A stretch of DNA of 64,000 nt from an uncultured Erysipelotrichaceae bacterium. GTDB lineage: Bacteria > Bacillota_I > Bacilli_A > RFN20 > CAG-826. Shown here one piece after another: positions 40,934-53,604 of this stretch (position 1 is its first letter; each line of letters begins with the position of its first letter). The DNA is taken from contig OMWW01000002.1 of the NCBI GenBank assembly GCA_900314865.1, positions 1 through 64,000 on the forward strand, in the 5' to 3' direction. The notes beneath the pieces were generated by a model that saw only the letters and a program-made list of their open reading frames with translations, searched no databases and was not told where the DNA came from. The translations under genes and the position numbers were made by a program.

Positions 40934-41010
40934 TGGCGCGCCTAAGACGATTCGAACGTCCGACCCTCTCCTTAGGAGGGAGATGCTCTGTCCAGCTGAG
41001 CTATAGGCGC
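40934..41010 (-). tRNA. tRNA-Arg (CCU)
   Basis: Acceptor GCGCCTA/TAGGCGC, D-stem GCTC/GAGC, anticodon stem TCTCC/GGAGA with loop CTCCTAA (anticodon CCT), T-loop TTCGAAT, discriminator G, encoded CCA. It reads AGG. It lies 11 bases after the galE stop with no promoter between, so it is likely cut from the galE mRNA. Confidence 0.96.
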
Positions 41011-41021
41011 AGATAGGACTA

Positions 41022-42041
41022 TTAGTCCTTATCATATCCATGGGGATTATTTTTTTGCCATCTCCATGAATCTCTACAAGCATCAACGATGTCCAAATTG
41101 GCTTTCCAACCCATCTCTTTGAATGCTTTACTAGCATCAGCGTAGTTTTCATCAACATCACCAGGACGGCGAGGTTTAATTTCATATTTAATTTTCAGAT
41201 TATTTGCTTTTTCAAAGGCATGCACTAATTCTAAAACAGAAGTACCTCTTCCAGTGCCTAAGTTATAAATAACTAAACCAGGTTTTTCTTCTAGTTTCTT
41301 TAACGCTGCTAAGTGACCATTAGCAAGATCGACGACGTGAATATAATCTCTTACACCAGTACCATCTGAAGTCTTGTAGTCGTCGCCATAAACATTTAAG
41401 AATGGACGCTTACCAACTGCGACTTGAGTAATATATGGCATTAAGTTGTTTGGAATACCTTGAGGATCTTCACCAATAAGACCAGATTCATGAGCACCGA
41501 TTGGATTAAAATATCTCAAAATAGCAATATTTGCGTCTTTGTGCTCTTTTGCGTACTCCTTTAAAAGAAATTCAATATCCAATTTTGTTTGTCCATATGG
41601 GTTTGTGCATCCACCAACCTTGTCGTCTTCTTTTAATGGGACATGATCAGGGACACCATAAACTGTCGCACTACTAGAGAAAACGATGTTATGGACATTA
41701 AATTCACTCATCAATTTGAGGAGAACTTTGCTTGAACCAATGTTGTTATCAATATAGAGTTGTGGTTTTTCCACTGATTCTGCAACACTCTTTAATCCGG
41801 CAAAATGGATAATATCAGTGATATTTTCTTTGGCAAATAATTCACGCATTTTTGCTTCATTACAGACGTCAATTTCGTAAAATCTAGGGTTTTTGCCTGT
41901 AATTTTATAGATACGGTTAAGAACTTCAGGCTTAGAATTAATGTAGTTATCAACAATCACCACATCATAACCTTTTTTAAGTAATTCAACCACGGTATGA
42001 CTACCAATATAACCAGTACCACCAGTAACTAATATCGCCAT
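41022..42041 (-). CDS. galE: UDP-glucose 4-epimerase
   Basis: Interconverts UDP-glucose and UDP-galactose (Leloir pathway or glycan precursor supply). It has the NAD-binding GGTGYIGSHT (about 7-16), the catalytic SSSATVYG Ser/Thr region (about 122-129) and YGQTK with catalytic Tyr-Lys (about 148-152); PIGAH and the C-terminal RPGDVD are typical of GalE. 339 residues is normal. AAAAGGAGA precedes the ATG; it begins 3 bases after gatB. Galactose would suit the glycosyltransferase clusters in this window. Confidence 0.95.
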   Translation of the reverse strand: MAILVTGGTGYIGSHTVVELLKKGYDVVIVDNYINSKPEVLNRIYKITGKNPRFYEIDVCNEAKMRELFAKENITDIIHFAGLKSVAESVEKPQLYIDNNIGSSKVLLKLMSEFNVHNIVFSSSATVYGVPDHVPLKEDDKVGGCTNPYGQTKLDIEFLLKEYAKEHKDANIAILRYFNPIGAHESGLIGEDPQGIPNNLMPYITQVAVGKRPFLNVYGDDYKTSDGTGVRDYIHVVDLANGHLAALKKLEEKPGLVIYNLGTGRGTSVLELVHAFEKANNLKIKYEIKPRRPGDVDENYADASKAFKEMGWKANLDIVDACRDSWRWQKNNPHGYDKD

Positions 42042-42044
42042 AAG

Positions 42045-43469
42045 TTATCTCCTTTTAATTTCTTCTAAAATAAGTTTATTCGCTAAGGCTGGATTTGCTT
42101 TTCCTTGGGTCTTTTTCATAACTTGACCAACGATAAAGCCAATTGCTCTATCTTTTCCAGCTTTATAATCAACCACAGATTGTGGATTAGCATCGATGAC
42201 TTCTTTAATGACAGCAATAAGAGCAGACTCATCACTAACTTGAGTTAATCCCATCTCTTTAATTAAGCTAGATGCATCTTTACCGGTTTCAATCATCTTG
42301 GCAAAAACATCACGTGCTTGTTTATTGCTCACATCACCCTTTTCAACGAGTTTAATAAGTTTACCTAGTTCTAAAGAACTAACTGGGAAATTTTTAATAG
42401 AACTTCCCTCTTTATTTAAATAAGATTGAACATCACCAATAACCCAGTTTGCTAATAATTTAGCAGAACATCCACTCTTTAAACCTTTATCAAAATAACA
42501 AGAAATATCTTTATCAGCGATGAGCAAAGAAGAGTCATATTCATTGAGACCTAAATCTTTGTATCTCATTAATTTACTTTCCGCTAATTCTGGAGAAGTT
42601 CTAATAGCGTCTTCCACAAATTCTTTTGAAAGTTGAATAGGAGCAATGTTTGGATCGGTGAAATATTTATAATCAACCGCATCAGTCTTAACACGCATTA
42701 ATACGGTTTCTTTACTACCTTCATCAAAACGGCGAGTCTCTTGTTCAATAACTCCACCAAATTCTAAGATGATAGATTGTCTAGAAATTTCAAAATCAAT
42801 TGCTTTTTGAATATTGGCAATAGAGTTAAGATTTTTAATTTCGACCTTGGTTCCAAATTTCTCAGTGCCTTTTTCTCTAAGAGAAATATTGACGTCACAT
42901 CTTAAAGATCCTTCTTCCATTTTTCCATCACTAACATCAAGGAAAGTAACGATGGAACGAATCTTTTCAACGTATTTAGCAGCTTCTTCGCCATTTCTCA
43001 TATCTGGACGAGAAACAATTTCAATAAGAGGAATGCCAGCGCGGTTATAATCAAGAAGAGAAAAATCCCAGGAGTGAAGTTGTTTACATGTGTCTTCTTC
43101 CATATGGAGTCTTTCTATCCCAATTTTCTTCTCTCCAGAAGAGGTTTTGATGGTTAAAAATCCATCAGAGCCAATTGGGTGGAATTGTTGTGTGATTTGA
43201 TAGCCTTTTGGAAGGTCACTATAGAAGTAATTTTTACGCTCAAAGGTCACTAAATCACAAATTTTCATATGTAAAGCGTTACTAACACGAATTGCGTTAA
43301 CAACAGCCTCTTTATTTACGGTTGGCATGATGCCTGGAAAGGCCATATCAACCACATTTACATTAGTGTTAGGGTCATCACCAAAACTAACAGGTCCACT
43401 AGAGAACATTTTGGACTTTGTTTTCATCTCAACGTGGATTTCTAAACCAATAACAGCTTCAAATTCCAT
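42045..43469 (-). CDS. gatB: Asp/Glu-tRNA amidotransferase subunit B
   Basis: The tRNA-binding kinase subunit of GatCAB, which converts misacylated Glu-tRNA(Gln) or Asp-tRNA(Asn). Starts with the family signature EAVIGLEIHVE, followed by CLALPG-region equivalents (VVDMAFPGIMPTVN) and KNYFYSDLPKGYQITQ; a C-terminal YqeY-like tail domain from about 330. 474 residues is standard. It begins one base after gatA. Since asnS is also present, the main job is probably Gln-tRNA formation. Confidence 0.97.
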   Translation of the reverse strand: MEFEAVIGLEIHVEMKTKSKMFSSGPVSFGDDPNTNVNVVDMAFPGIMPTVNKEAVVNAIRVSNALHMKICDLVTFERKNYFYSDLPKGYQITQQFHPIGSDGFLTIKTSSGEKKIGIERLHMEEDTCKQLHSWDFSLLDYNRAGIPLIEIVSRPDMRNGEEAAKYVEKIRSIVTFLDVSDGKMEEGSLRCDVNISLREKGTEKFGTKVEIKNLNSIANIQKAIDFEISRQSIILEFGGVIEQETRRFDEGSKETVLMRVKTDAVDYKYFTDPNIAPIQLSKEFVEDAIRTSPELAESKLMRYKDLGLNEYDSSLLIADKDISCYFDKGLKSGCSAKLLANWVIGDVQSYLNKEGSSIKNFPVSSLELGKLIKLVEKGDVSNKQARDVFAKMIETGKDASSLIKEMGLTQVSDESALIAVIKEVIDANPQSVVDYKAGKDRAIGFIVGQVMKKTQGKANPALANKLILEEIKRR

Positions 43470-43470
43470 A

Positions 43471-44925
43471 TTAGTCCTCCTTCACTACTAGATCAGCTAA
43501 TCCAGTACCCTTTTCTACGACACTAGCAACATTCAATAACAAGCTCTCTTGGAAGGGTTTTGCCGATAAATTTCCACCAAAAGGCATGTTTTTTTCAAAT
43601 CCTAATGGTAAGGTAATTGATGGGTAACCGCCCATGTTTGCGAACGCTAAATAATTATCAGCAATAAGATATTCATCGCTTAAATTGTTATTTGTGCCTT
43701 TAATTAATGGTGCAATTGAAGGAGCAGCTGGACAATAGATGCAATCATAGTTTTCAAACACTTTATTGAAGGCATTTACGATTAAACGACGGCATTTTTG
43801 AGCTCTCACAAAGAGTTCGTCTTGGTTTTCTCTTAATAGCGAGAAACTACCAATCACAAAACGTCTTTTAATGAGTGGAGAGAAGCCATTTGTACGCGTA
43901 TTGATCATCACTTCTTCAAAAGATTCGCCTTCAATACGATTTCCAAATTTAATTCCATCTAAATTAGCGTTATTACTAGTTGCTTCAGCGCAACTAATGA
44001 TAATGTAAGTAGGATAAATTGCTTTAAGTAATTTACTATCGATACTTACATAGTCAACTTGAGCGCCTTGGCCCTTCAAAAACGCTAAAGATTCATCAAA
44101 TTTCTTTAAGACTTCTTTGTCGGAAATAGAACCAACAATTTCTTTAATAACTGCAATCTTTCTTCCTTTAACGGAATCAGACAACTTAGCGGTGTAGTCT
44201 TCTACTTCTTTAAATGAAGAAGAAGCATCTTTATAGTCATGACCTGCTAGAACATTAAGTAAATAAGCAGAGTCATAAACATTACGAGTGAAATATGCAA
44301 CATGGTCTAAACTTGTTGCAAATGGGAATAAACCAAAACGAGAAATTCTTCCCCATGTTGGTTTAAAACCAACTAATCCTGCTAAGGAAGCAGGTTTTCT
44401 AACAGAGTCACCAGTATCACTGCCAATCGCATATGGAACAATACCAGCACTGACAGCGGCGGCGCTTCCACAGCTTGATCCACCAACTTGATAAATCTTT
44501 TCTTTATCCCAAGGATTATAAGTAACACCTAAATGACCTGTAGTGCCACTACCACCCATAGCGAGTTCGTCCATCGTGGATTTTCCAATGACAATCGCGC
44601 CTTCTTTTTCAAGTCTAAGTACTACTTCGCTAGAAAAGATTGGAACATAACCATTAAGGATGTTGCTACTTCCGGTTGTTGGAATGTCTTTGGTGGAATA
44701 GTTATCTTTAATAACTACAGGTACGCCATAAAGAAGACTATCTTTTTTAGATTCGTCTAAATGTTGAACTGCCTCTAAAGCTTCTTTCTCGCAAATATAT
44801 TCAAACGCATTGTTATCGTCTTTCTTTGCAAGTTCAAGAGCCTCTTTAACTAATTCAAGAGGTGTAACTTCACCTTTTAAGATTGCCTCGTGGATAAATG
44901 TGAGGCTTTTATTCATATAGCCCAT
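43471..44925 (-). CDS. gatA: Asp/Glu-tRNA amidotransferase subunit A
   Basis: The amidase subunit of GatCAB; releases ammonia from glutamine. The amidase-signature triad is visible: Lys in VVIKDN (about residue 73), the cis-Ser and nucleophile Ser in the GGSSCGSAAAVSAG loop and the following SDTGDS (about 148-178). The ATG at 44925, one base after the gatC stop, is chosen over one at 44961 that would overlap gatC by 35 bases; an ATG at 44916 is also possible. Order gatC-gatA-gatB is classical. Confidence 0.97.
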   Translation of the reverse strand: MGYMNKSLTFIHEAILKGEVTPLELVKEALELAKKDDNNAFEYICEKEALEAVQHLDESKKDSLLYGVPVVIKDNYSTKDIPTTGSSNILNGYVPIFSSEVVLRLEKEGAIVIGKSTMDELAMGGSGTTGHLGVTYNPWDKEKIYQVGGSSCGSAAAVSAGIVPYAIGSDTGDSVRKPASLAGLVGFKPTWGRISRFGLFPFATSLDHVAYFTRNVYDSAYLLNVLAGHDYKDASSSFKEVEDYTAKLSDSVKGRKIAVIKEIVGSISDKEVLKKFDESLAFLKGQGAQVDYVSIDSKLLKAIYPTYIIISCAEATSNNANLDGIKFGNRIEGESFEEVMINTRTNGFSPLIKRRFVIGSFSLLRENQDELFVRAQKCRRLIVNAFNKVFENYDCIYCPAAPSIAPLIKGTNNNLSDEYLIADNYLAFANMGGYPSITLPLGFEKNMPFGGNLSAKPFQESLLLNVASVVEKGTGLADLVVKED

Positions 44926-44926
44926 A

Positions 44927-45223
44927 TTATTTAACCACCCTTGGAAGTCTGATTTGACCATCCACTACGTCTTTTGCGTTTCTTAAAGCTTCATCTCTAT
45001 TTAAAGGAGAGGAGGCAACGTCTTCCCTTAAATAATAATTTGTGACATCAAAAGGAAAAGTCATAGGCTCGGCGTCATCAACACCTTCGATATCACCAAT
45101 TAATTTCATCTGCGAAATAATCGTGTCGAATTCATTTAGCAAATTGTCATATTGCTCTTCTGACATATCGAACATCAATTTATTGGCCGCAGTTTTTAAA
45201 ACTTCTTTATTTACTTCTTTCAT
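44927..45223 (-). CDS. gatC: Asp/Glu-tRNA amidotransferase subunit C
   Basis: The small belt subunit wrapping GatA and GatB, 98 residues. It has the AANKLMFDMSEEQYDNLLNEFDTI helix and the C-terminal LR.D.......R.EAL.NA pattern of the family. It starts 44 bases after ligA and heads gatCAB-galE-tRNA-Arg; AGGTAATT before the ATG is a weak ribosome site. Confidence 0.95.
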   Translation of the reverse strand: MKEVNKEVLKTAANKLMFDMSEEQYDNLLNEFDTIISQMKLIGDIEGVDDAEPMTFPFDVTNYYLREDVASSPLNRDEALRNAKDVVDGQIRLPRVVK

Positions 45224-45267
45224 AGCAATTACCTAATTTACCATAGATATCATTTCAATGCTATCTA

Positions 45268-49492
<4,225 letters not shown>

Positions 49493-49528
49493 AGCAATAT
49501 GTTACCATATTAATATATGGCATTCAAT

Positions 49529-49969
49529 TTAAGATTGAGATTTTTTAGAAGCAATATATTCTCTAATTAGATTGACACCATAATAATATTCTATAATCGC
49601 TCTATTATTTATAACTATTAGAAATGGAGTTCCAAATATATAAAAATCTTCAATTGAACTTACTCCAGTCAAATCTTTTTTGCTCCCATAAAAATGAAGA
49701 TCAGTAAAATCAACAAAATAGAAAGGCTCATTGTCTTCTAGTGCAAAAGAAATGATGTCAGATTTAAGCAACTCGCAATGTCCGCAAGTCTTGCTATAAA
49801 AATAGACACAATACTGTTCCTCGGATTGAGAAAAGACTAATTCAAACTCAATGTGATTAACGAGCTGATAATCCAAAACAATTTCTTCCTTTTTAGGTTC
49901 ATTAGATTCAGCCACAACTGCTGAGCACGATAATAGTAAAATTGAAATGATGATTGATAACTTTTTCAT
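49529..49969 (-). CDS. Thioredoxin-like lipoprotein (146 aa)
   Basis: The ATG at 49969 begins a lipoprotein signal peptide with lipobox LLSC (Cys at about 14); an ATG at 49984 lies five codons upstream. The mature part has a thioredoxin fold with active site CGHC (in YSKTCGHCELLK, about 60-71) and the cis-Pro in FGTPFLIV. It probably handles disulfides or reductive repair of secreted proteins; several surface proteins in this window have paired Cys. It sits upstream of pcrA, divergent from the plus-strand membrane genes. Confidence 0.85.
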   Translation of the reverse strand: MKKLSIIISILLLSCSAVVAESNEPKKEEIVLDYQLVNHIEFELVFSQSEEQYCVYFYSKTCGHCELLKSDIISFALEDNEPFYFVDFTDLHFYGSKKDLTGVSSIEDFYIFGTPFLIVINNRAIIEYYYGVNLIREYIASKKSQS

Positions 49970-50011
49970 AAGACCCATATACAAATATATAAGGGGAGAA
50001 ATTGAAATTTT

Positions 50012-50045
50012 TTGGTAAAATTTTTTAATTTGTTATCATTGTTAT
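50012..50045 (+). promoter_or_regulatory. Promoter with -10 six bases before ATG
   Basis: TTGGTA (50012-50017), 16 bases, TATCAT (50034-50039), then six bases to the ATG at 50046. No ribosome site. A leaderless mRNA is the simplest reading. Confidence 0.6.
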
Positions 50046-50960
50046 ATGAACTTCTTAAAGAAAAGAGAGACTCCAGTACAAAATATTGCCTACATCGGCA
50101 TCTTTTCTGCAGTTAATATTGTCTTTGTTTTATTGAGCAGTTTACTACCAATTCTATTTTTGTTATTGGTGTTCATTCTTCCTCTAACGAGTATGATTGT
50201 GACCATATACTGCAAAAAAAGATATTACCCAGTCTACTTTATAACCACGATGGCGCTTTGTCTTGCTGTTACAGCGGGATTTAGCATCTTTGATTCATTT
50301 ATATACGTCTTACCATCTTTAATAACTGGATTTTTGTTTGGTATTTTAATTGAAAAAGGTGTTAACGCATTATACATTGTGGAGATCAACACTATCGTGC
50401 AGTTCATCTTGACATTTTTAACCTTCTTATTCATTGATAAGGTAATTACTAACATTAATTTTTATGAGGCAATTTTTCAAACACTAGGGCTGGCTGATTT
50501 CAAATTTAAGGGAGTTTTGACGAATATTTTTACTTATATTGTCGCCCAAATTCAAATTTTTATCACTTATGTATTTGTTTCTTATGAGGCAAAAAGGCTT
50601 AATATTGAAATTAACCTAGAAGTTAAATATCGTTTTGTTCTTTATTGCCTTTATTTTATTGATCTATTGCTATCAATATTTTCAATTCTCTACTTCCCAG
50701 ATTACGCTTTACTATTTGCATTATTAATGCTTCCTATCATTCTTTACGAACTCATGGAATTAATTGGGAGAAAAGATAAATTTATTTATGCTTCGCTTTT
50801 TGCTTCGTTCGTTATTTTTATATTTTTATTCGCGTACGCATATCAAAAGATGCCCGCTGGTACATCCCTTACACTTATCCATATATTCTTTGCTCTCATA
50901 ACAATAATCGATTTAATATTCAATTATTGTTTCCATAAAAAGACTAACACTATAAAATAA
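50046..50960 (+). CDS. Polytopic membrane protein (304 aa), possibly DUF2232-like
   Basis: Eight or so hydrophobic segments spread over the whole length (first at about 12-35, last at about 275-295) with a basic N-terminus. The N-terminal pattern (AYIGIFSAVNIVFVLL...LPLTSMIVTIYCKKRYY) recalls DUF2232/YybS and the S-components of ECF transporters, but I cannot assign it firmly. It is the first of three plus-strand membrane genes (50046-51997) spaced 16 and -14 bases. No substrate can be named. Confidence 0.75.
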   Translation: MNFLKKRETPVQNIAYIGIFSAVNIVFVLLSSLLPILFLLLVFILPLTSMIVTIYCKKRYYPVYFITTMALCLAVTAGFSIFDSFIYVLPSLITGFLFGILIEKGVNALYIVEINTIVQFILTFLTFLFIDKVITNINFYEAIFQTLGLADFKFKGVLTNIFTYIVAQIQIFITYVFVSYEAKRLNIEINLEVKYRFVLYCLYFIDLLLSIFSILYFPDYALLFALLMLPIILYELMELIGRKDKFIYASLFASFVIFIFLFAYAYQKMPAGTSLTLIHIFFALITIIDLIFNYCFHKKTNTIK

Positions 50961-50976
50961 TATTTGAGGTATTGAA

Positions 50977-51339
50977 ATGGGAATACTCAAAGGTATTGCA
51001 AAAGGCTTAGGCTATTTTCTTTTATTTCCAATCCTTGTGATTGCTATTTCTTTATACGCTGTCGTTGGATTATTTGTCTTTTTGTTCCAAGTTGGAAAGC
51101 TTATTTTCTTGTTTTTTACTGGAAGAAACCTCTTTGGAGATCTTCCGGAAGATTTAGAAGTTAAGCGTTTGAAAGAAATTAACGCTCCTAAACAGGAAGA
51201 AGAAAATGATGAAGAGACATCTTTATCAAACAACATTGTTTATGGATCTGGTTACACCTCTCCTTATGTTAATGATGAAGAACCTACTGTTTTAGAAGAA
51301 CCAAAACCAGAGGAAGGAGGAGAAAATGATGATCAATAA
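50977..51339 (+). CDS. Small membrane protein with acidic tail (120 aa)
   Basis: Two hydrophobic stretches (about 10-30 and 28-48, probably a hairpin) are followed by a cytoplasmic or extracellular acidic tail of ~65 residues rich in Glu, Asp and Pro. A TTGAGGTATTGAA sequence with GAGG precedes the ATG. Its 3' end overlaps the next gene by 14 bases; the Glu-rich end encodes that gene's GGAGGAG ribosome site. Function unknown. Confidence 0.75.
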   Translation: MGILKGIAKGLGYFLLFPILVIAISLYAVVGLFVFLFQVGKLIFLFFTGRNLFGDLPEDLEVKRLKEINAPKQEEENDEETSLSNNIVYGSGYTSPYVNDEEPTVLEEPKPEEGGENDDQ

Positions 51340-51997
51340 TATATTATTATCTCTTTCAGATAGTGATAAGCGTCTACTCTTCTCAATCCTTTTAATTTTA
51401 GTAGTTGTTATTGCCTTTATAGCGCTTCTAGGTTTTGTTTTAACACGAATCATGAAGCTTCAAGCCAAAAGAATCGACACTCTTATTCATGATGTCGTCG
51501 TTTATAAGGTTATTACGAATAGACGTCATCTTATTAGATATGGTCGTAGTAAAAACTGGGCGTTATTCTTAAAACAAGCATGTATCCCACTATCAATTAT
51601 TCTAGTTGGTTTATTAGTGCTACTGATTAGAAACACTGTAACTAGGGATTGGGGCTATTCCTTGTTTTCAACTACTAATGGTTTTGGAACTTTATTCTGG
51701 ACTTGGAAATCAACAGGATCATTCACGGGAAATGAATATGACTTTATTAGATTCCAAAAAGTTGTTTTAGACAACACTCCTCATCTCGCTGCCGAAGCTT
51801 GGCCAAGCTATATAGTTGCACCATGTTTCTTTGTCGGTGGTATCTGGTATGTTATTATTTCTTCATGCTTATTAAGCAGAACTCTTCTATTATATAGAAG
51901 AAGCAGCCAAGTATTTGAAAAAAGTCTCTCTGGCTACCGCCAAGACGAGACTGTTAATCAAGCTAATACAAACACAAATAACACAAACAATCAGTAA
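51326..51997 (+). CDS. Membrane protein of unknown function (223 aa)
   Basis: Hydrophobic segments at about 18-42, 85-106 and 173-195 and an Asn/Thr-rich end. GGAAGGAGGAG lies just before the ATG inside the preceding gene. A segment between helices 2 and 3 (about 107-170) contains Trp and Gly and is probably outside. No family recognised. Its 3' coding end contains the terminator of the convergent asnS transcript. Confidence 0.75.
   Translation: MMINNILLSLSDSDKRLLFSILLILVVVIAFIALLGFVLTRIMKLQAKRIDTLIHDVVVYKVITNRRHLIRYGRSKNWALFLKQACIPLSIILVGLLVLLIRNTVTRDWGYSLFSTTNGFGTLFWTWKSTGSFTGNEYDFIRFQKVVLDNTPHLAAEAWPSYIVAPCFFVGGIWYVIISSCLLSRTLLLYRRSSQVFEKSLSGYRQDETVNQANTNTNNTNNQ
51917..51952 (-). terminator. 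Terminator of the asnS transcript, inside the opposite gene
   Basis: On the minus strand AGTCTC (51947-51952) pairs with GAGACT (51923-51928), with an inner TGGC-GGTA-GCCA stem, followed by TTTTTTC. It lies within codons of the plus-strand membrane gene, about 50 bases beyond the small ORF's stop. Confidence 0.8.
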
Positions 51998-51998
51998 G

Positions 51999-52151
51999 TT
52001 ATTTGCCTTGAACTAAAAATATAATTTGAATTGCAAAATAGATAACTAAAAGAATATCCAAGAAAAGTAAAAGATAGCAAATACGTTTGCGTGCTATTTC
52101 TTTTCTGTTCTCTTTTTCAATCTTTAAAGCTTCTTTTGAATTCATAATCAT
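51999..52151 (-). CDS. Small single-helix membrane protein (50 aa)
   Basis: A short frame between asnS and the convergent gene. The first ATG (52151) overlaps the asnS stop as TAATG; a second ATG at 52145 gives 48 residues. The product has a charged N-terminal half (about 1-22, many Lys, Arg and Glu) and one hydrophobic helix (about 24-46), ending QGK. Coupling to asnS, a sensible membrane topology and a terminator right after it support a real gene. Function unknown. Confidence 0.65.
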   Translation of the reverse strand: MIMNSKEALKIEKENRKEIARKRICYLLLFLDILLVIYFAIQIIFLVQGK

Positions 52152-53548
52152 TAATATTTAATGGAGTTACTTGTACGTGGATATGGTTGAACATCTCTAA
52201 TGTTTTGCATACCTGTGATGTACATGAGTAAGCGATCAAAACCAATACCAAATCCAGAGTGGACACAGCCACCATATTTACGAGTGTCTAAATACCACTC
52301 CAAGCCTTCAGTAATGCCCATTTCATCCATCTTGGATTTAAGGACATCATATCTTTCTTCTCTTTGAGAACCACCAACAAGTTCACCAACTGCAGGAACT
52401 AACAAGTCACATGCTGCAACGGTTTTATTATCTTCATTAACTTTCATATAGAAAGCTTTGATTTCTCTTGGGTAGTTAATTAAGAAAAGAGGGCCATTAA
52501 CCACTTTTTCAGTTAAATAACGTTCATGTTCGCTTTGTAAATCCATACCCCATTCAATGTTGCTGTTTTCAAATTGAACACCATTTTTAACTGCTTCTTT
52601 AAGAAGTTCAATACCTTCTGTATAAGTCATCTTCTTAAATTCGGAATTTAAAACATGGTCTAATCTCTCGATTAAGGTATTATCAATCATAGAGTTGAAG
52701 AATTTCATTTCTTCTGGACATGCTTCTTTAACATAAGCAATGCAGTATTTAATACATTCTTCAATGATATTCATGTTTCCATTTAAGTCACAGAACGCCA
52801 TTTCAGGTTCAATCATCCAGAATTCAGAGGCGTGTCTAACTGTGTTAGAGTGTTCGGCTCTGAATACAGGACCAAAGGTATAAACATCTCTAAACGCTAA
52901 AGCGAATGGTTCAACATGTAATTGTCCAGTAACTGTTAAATTAACTTTTCTGCCATAGAATGAGAAAGGATCTTTTGTATCATGTGTAGTGACATCAAAG
53001 ACATTGCCTGCTCCTTCACCATCATTAGTGGTGATTTCAGGGGTGTGGACATAGATGAATCCTCTTTCTTGAAAGAATTGATGGATAGCAAAAGAGAGGA
53101 CGCTTCTTACTCTAAAGACGGCTTGGAAGGTGTTTCCACGAGGTCTAATATGAGCGATATCTCTTAAGAATTCAAAGGTATGTCTCTTCTTTTGAAGAGG
53201 ATAATCTTCATCACAGTCACCTAATAAAGTTGCTTCAGTTACTGAAATTTCAAATGGTTGCTTGTTTTCAGGAGTGATAACAACTTTACCTTTAACATCA
53301 ATTGCACATCCATTTCTAAAGGCTGCTAAAGTTTCATAATTTGGATTGTCTTTAGAATACACTAATTGGACATTTTTAAAGTATGTTCCATCATTAAATT
53401 CAATGAAACCAATTTGTCCGTTAGCCCTATTAGTTCTAACCCAACCTTTAAGATGGACTTCATTATTTAAAAGTCCTTCTTTTTCTTCATCATCGCCATA
53501 TAAAACGATGTCAAACAAATCAAAATTCTTAATATCTACTAATTCCAT
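52151..53548 (-). CDS. asnS: Asparaginyl-tRNA synthetase
   Basis: Charges tRNA-Asn; class IIb synthetase with an N-terminal OB fold (GWVRTNRANGQIGFIEFNDG, about 30-50) and a catalytic domain. Motif 2 is in the FGPVFRAEHSNT segment (about 220-235) and motif 3 in GFGIGFDRLLMYITGMQNIRDV near the end. The ATG at 53548 has GAGGA 9 bases upstream. The in-frame ATG at 53569 overlaps the -10 box TATAAT (53568-53573), so it cannot be in the mRNA. 465 residues is normal. Confidence 0.97.
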   Translation of the reverse strand: MELVDIKNFDLFDIVLYGDDEEKEGLLNNEVHLKGWVRTNRANGQIGFIEFNDGTYFKNVQLVYSKDNPNYETLAAFRNGCAIDVKGKVVITPENKQPFEISVTEATLLGDCDEDYPLQKKRHTFEFLRDIAHIRPRGNTFQAVFRVRSVLSFAIHQFFQERGFIYVHTPEITTNDGEGAGNVFDVTTHDTKDPFSFYGRKVNLTVTGQLHVEPFALAFRDVYTFGPVFRAEHSNTVRHASEFWMIEPEMAFCDLNGNMNIIEECIKYCIAYVKEACPEEMKFFNSMIDNTLIERLDHVLNSEFKKMTYTEGIELLKEAVKNGVQFENSNIEWGMDLQSEHERYLTEKVVNGPLFLINYPREIKAFYMKVNEDNKTVAACDLLVPAVGELVGGSQREERYDVLKSKMDEMGITEGLEWYLDTRKYGGCVHSGFGIGFDRLLMYITGMQNIRDVQPYPRTSNSIKY

Positions 53549-53567
53549 TTTATTTTCCTCACGTGTC

Positions 53568-53573
53568 ATTATA
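53568..53573 (-). promoter_or_regulatory. -10 box of asnS
   Basis: TATAAT on the minus strand, 19 bases before the asnS ATG. The start of transcription would be about 7 bases on, leaving a very short leader that just contains the GAGGA ribosome site. A clear -35 is lacking. Confidence 0.6.
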
Positions 53574-53604
53574 TCAATAACCAGTTAATCTTTTAACAAA
53601 GATT

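Noticed and set aside
41022..42041. The epimerase gene as HldD (ADP-heptose epimerase)
   Set aside because: GGTGYIGSH, SSSATVYG and the RPGDVD tail are GalE features, and the gene belongs to the gat transcript, not the heptose operon.
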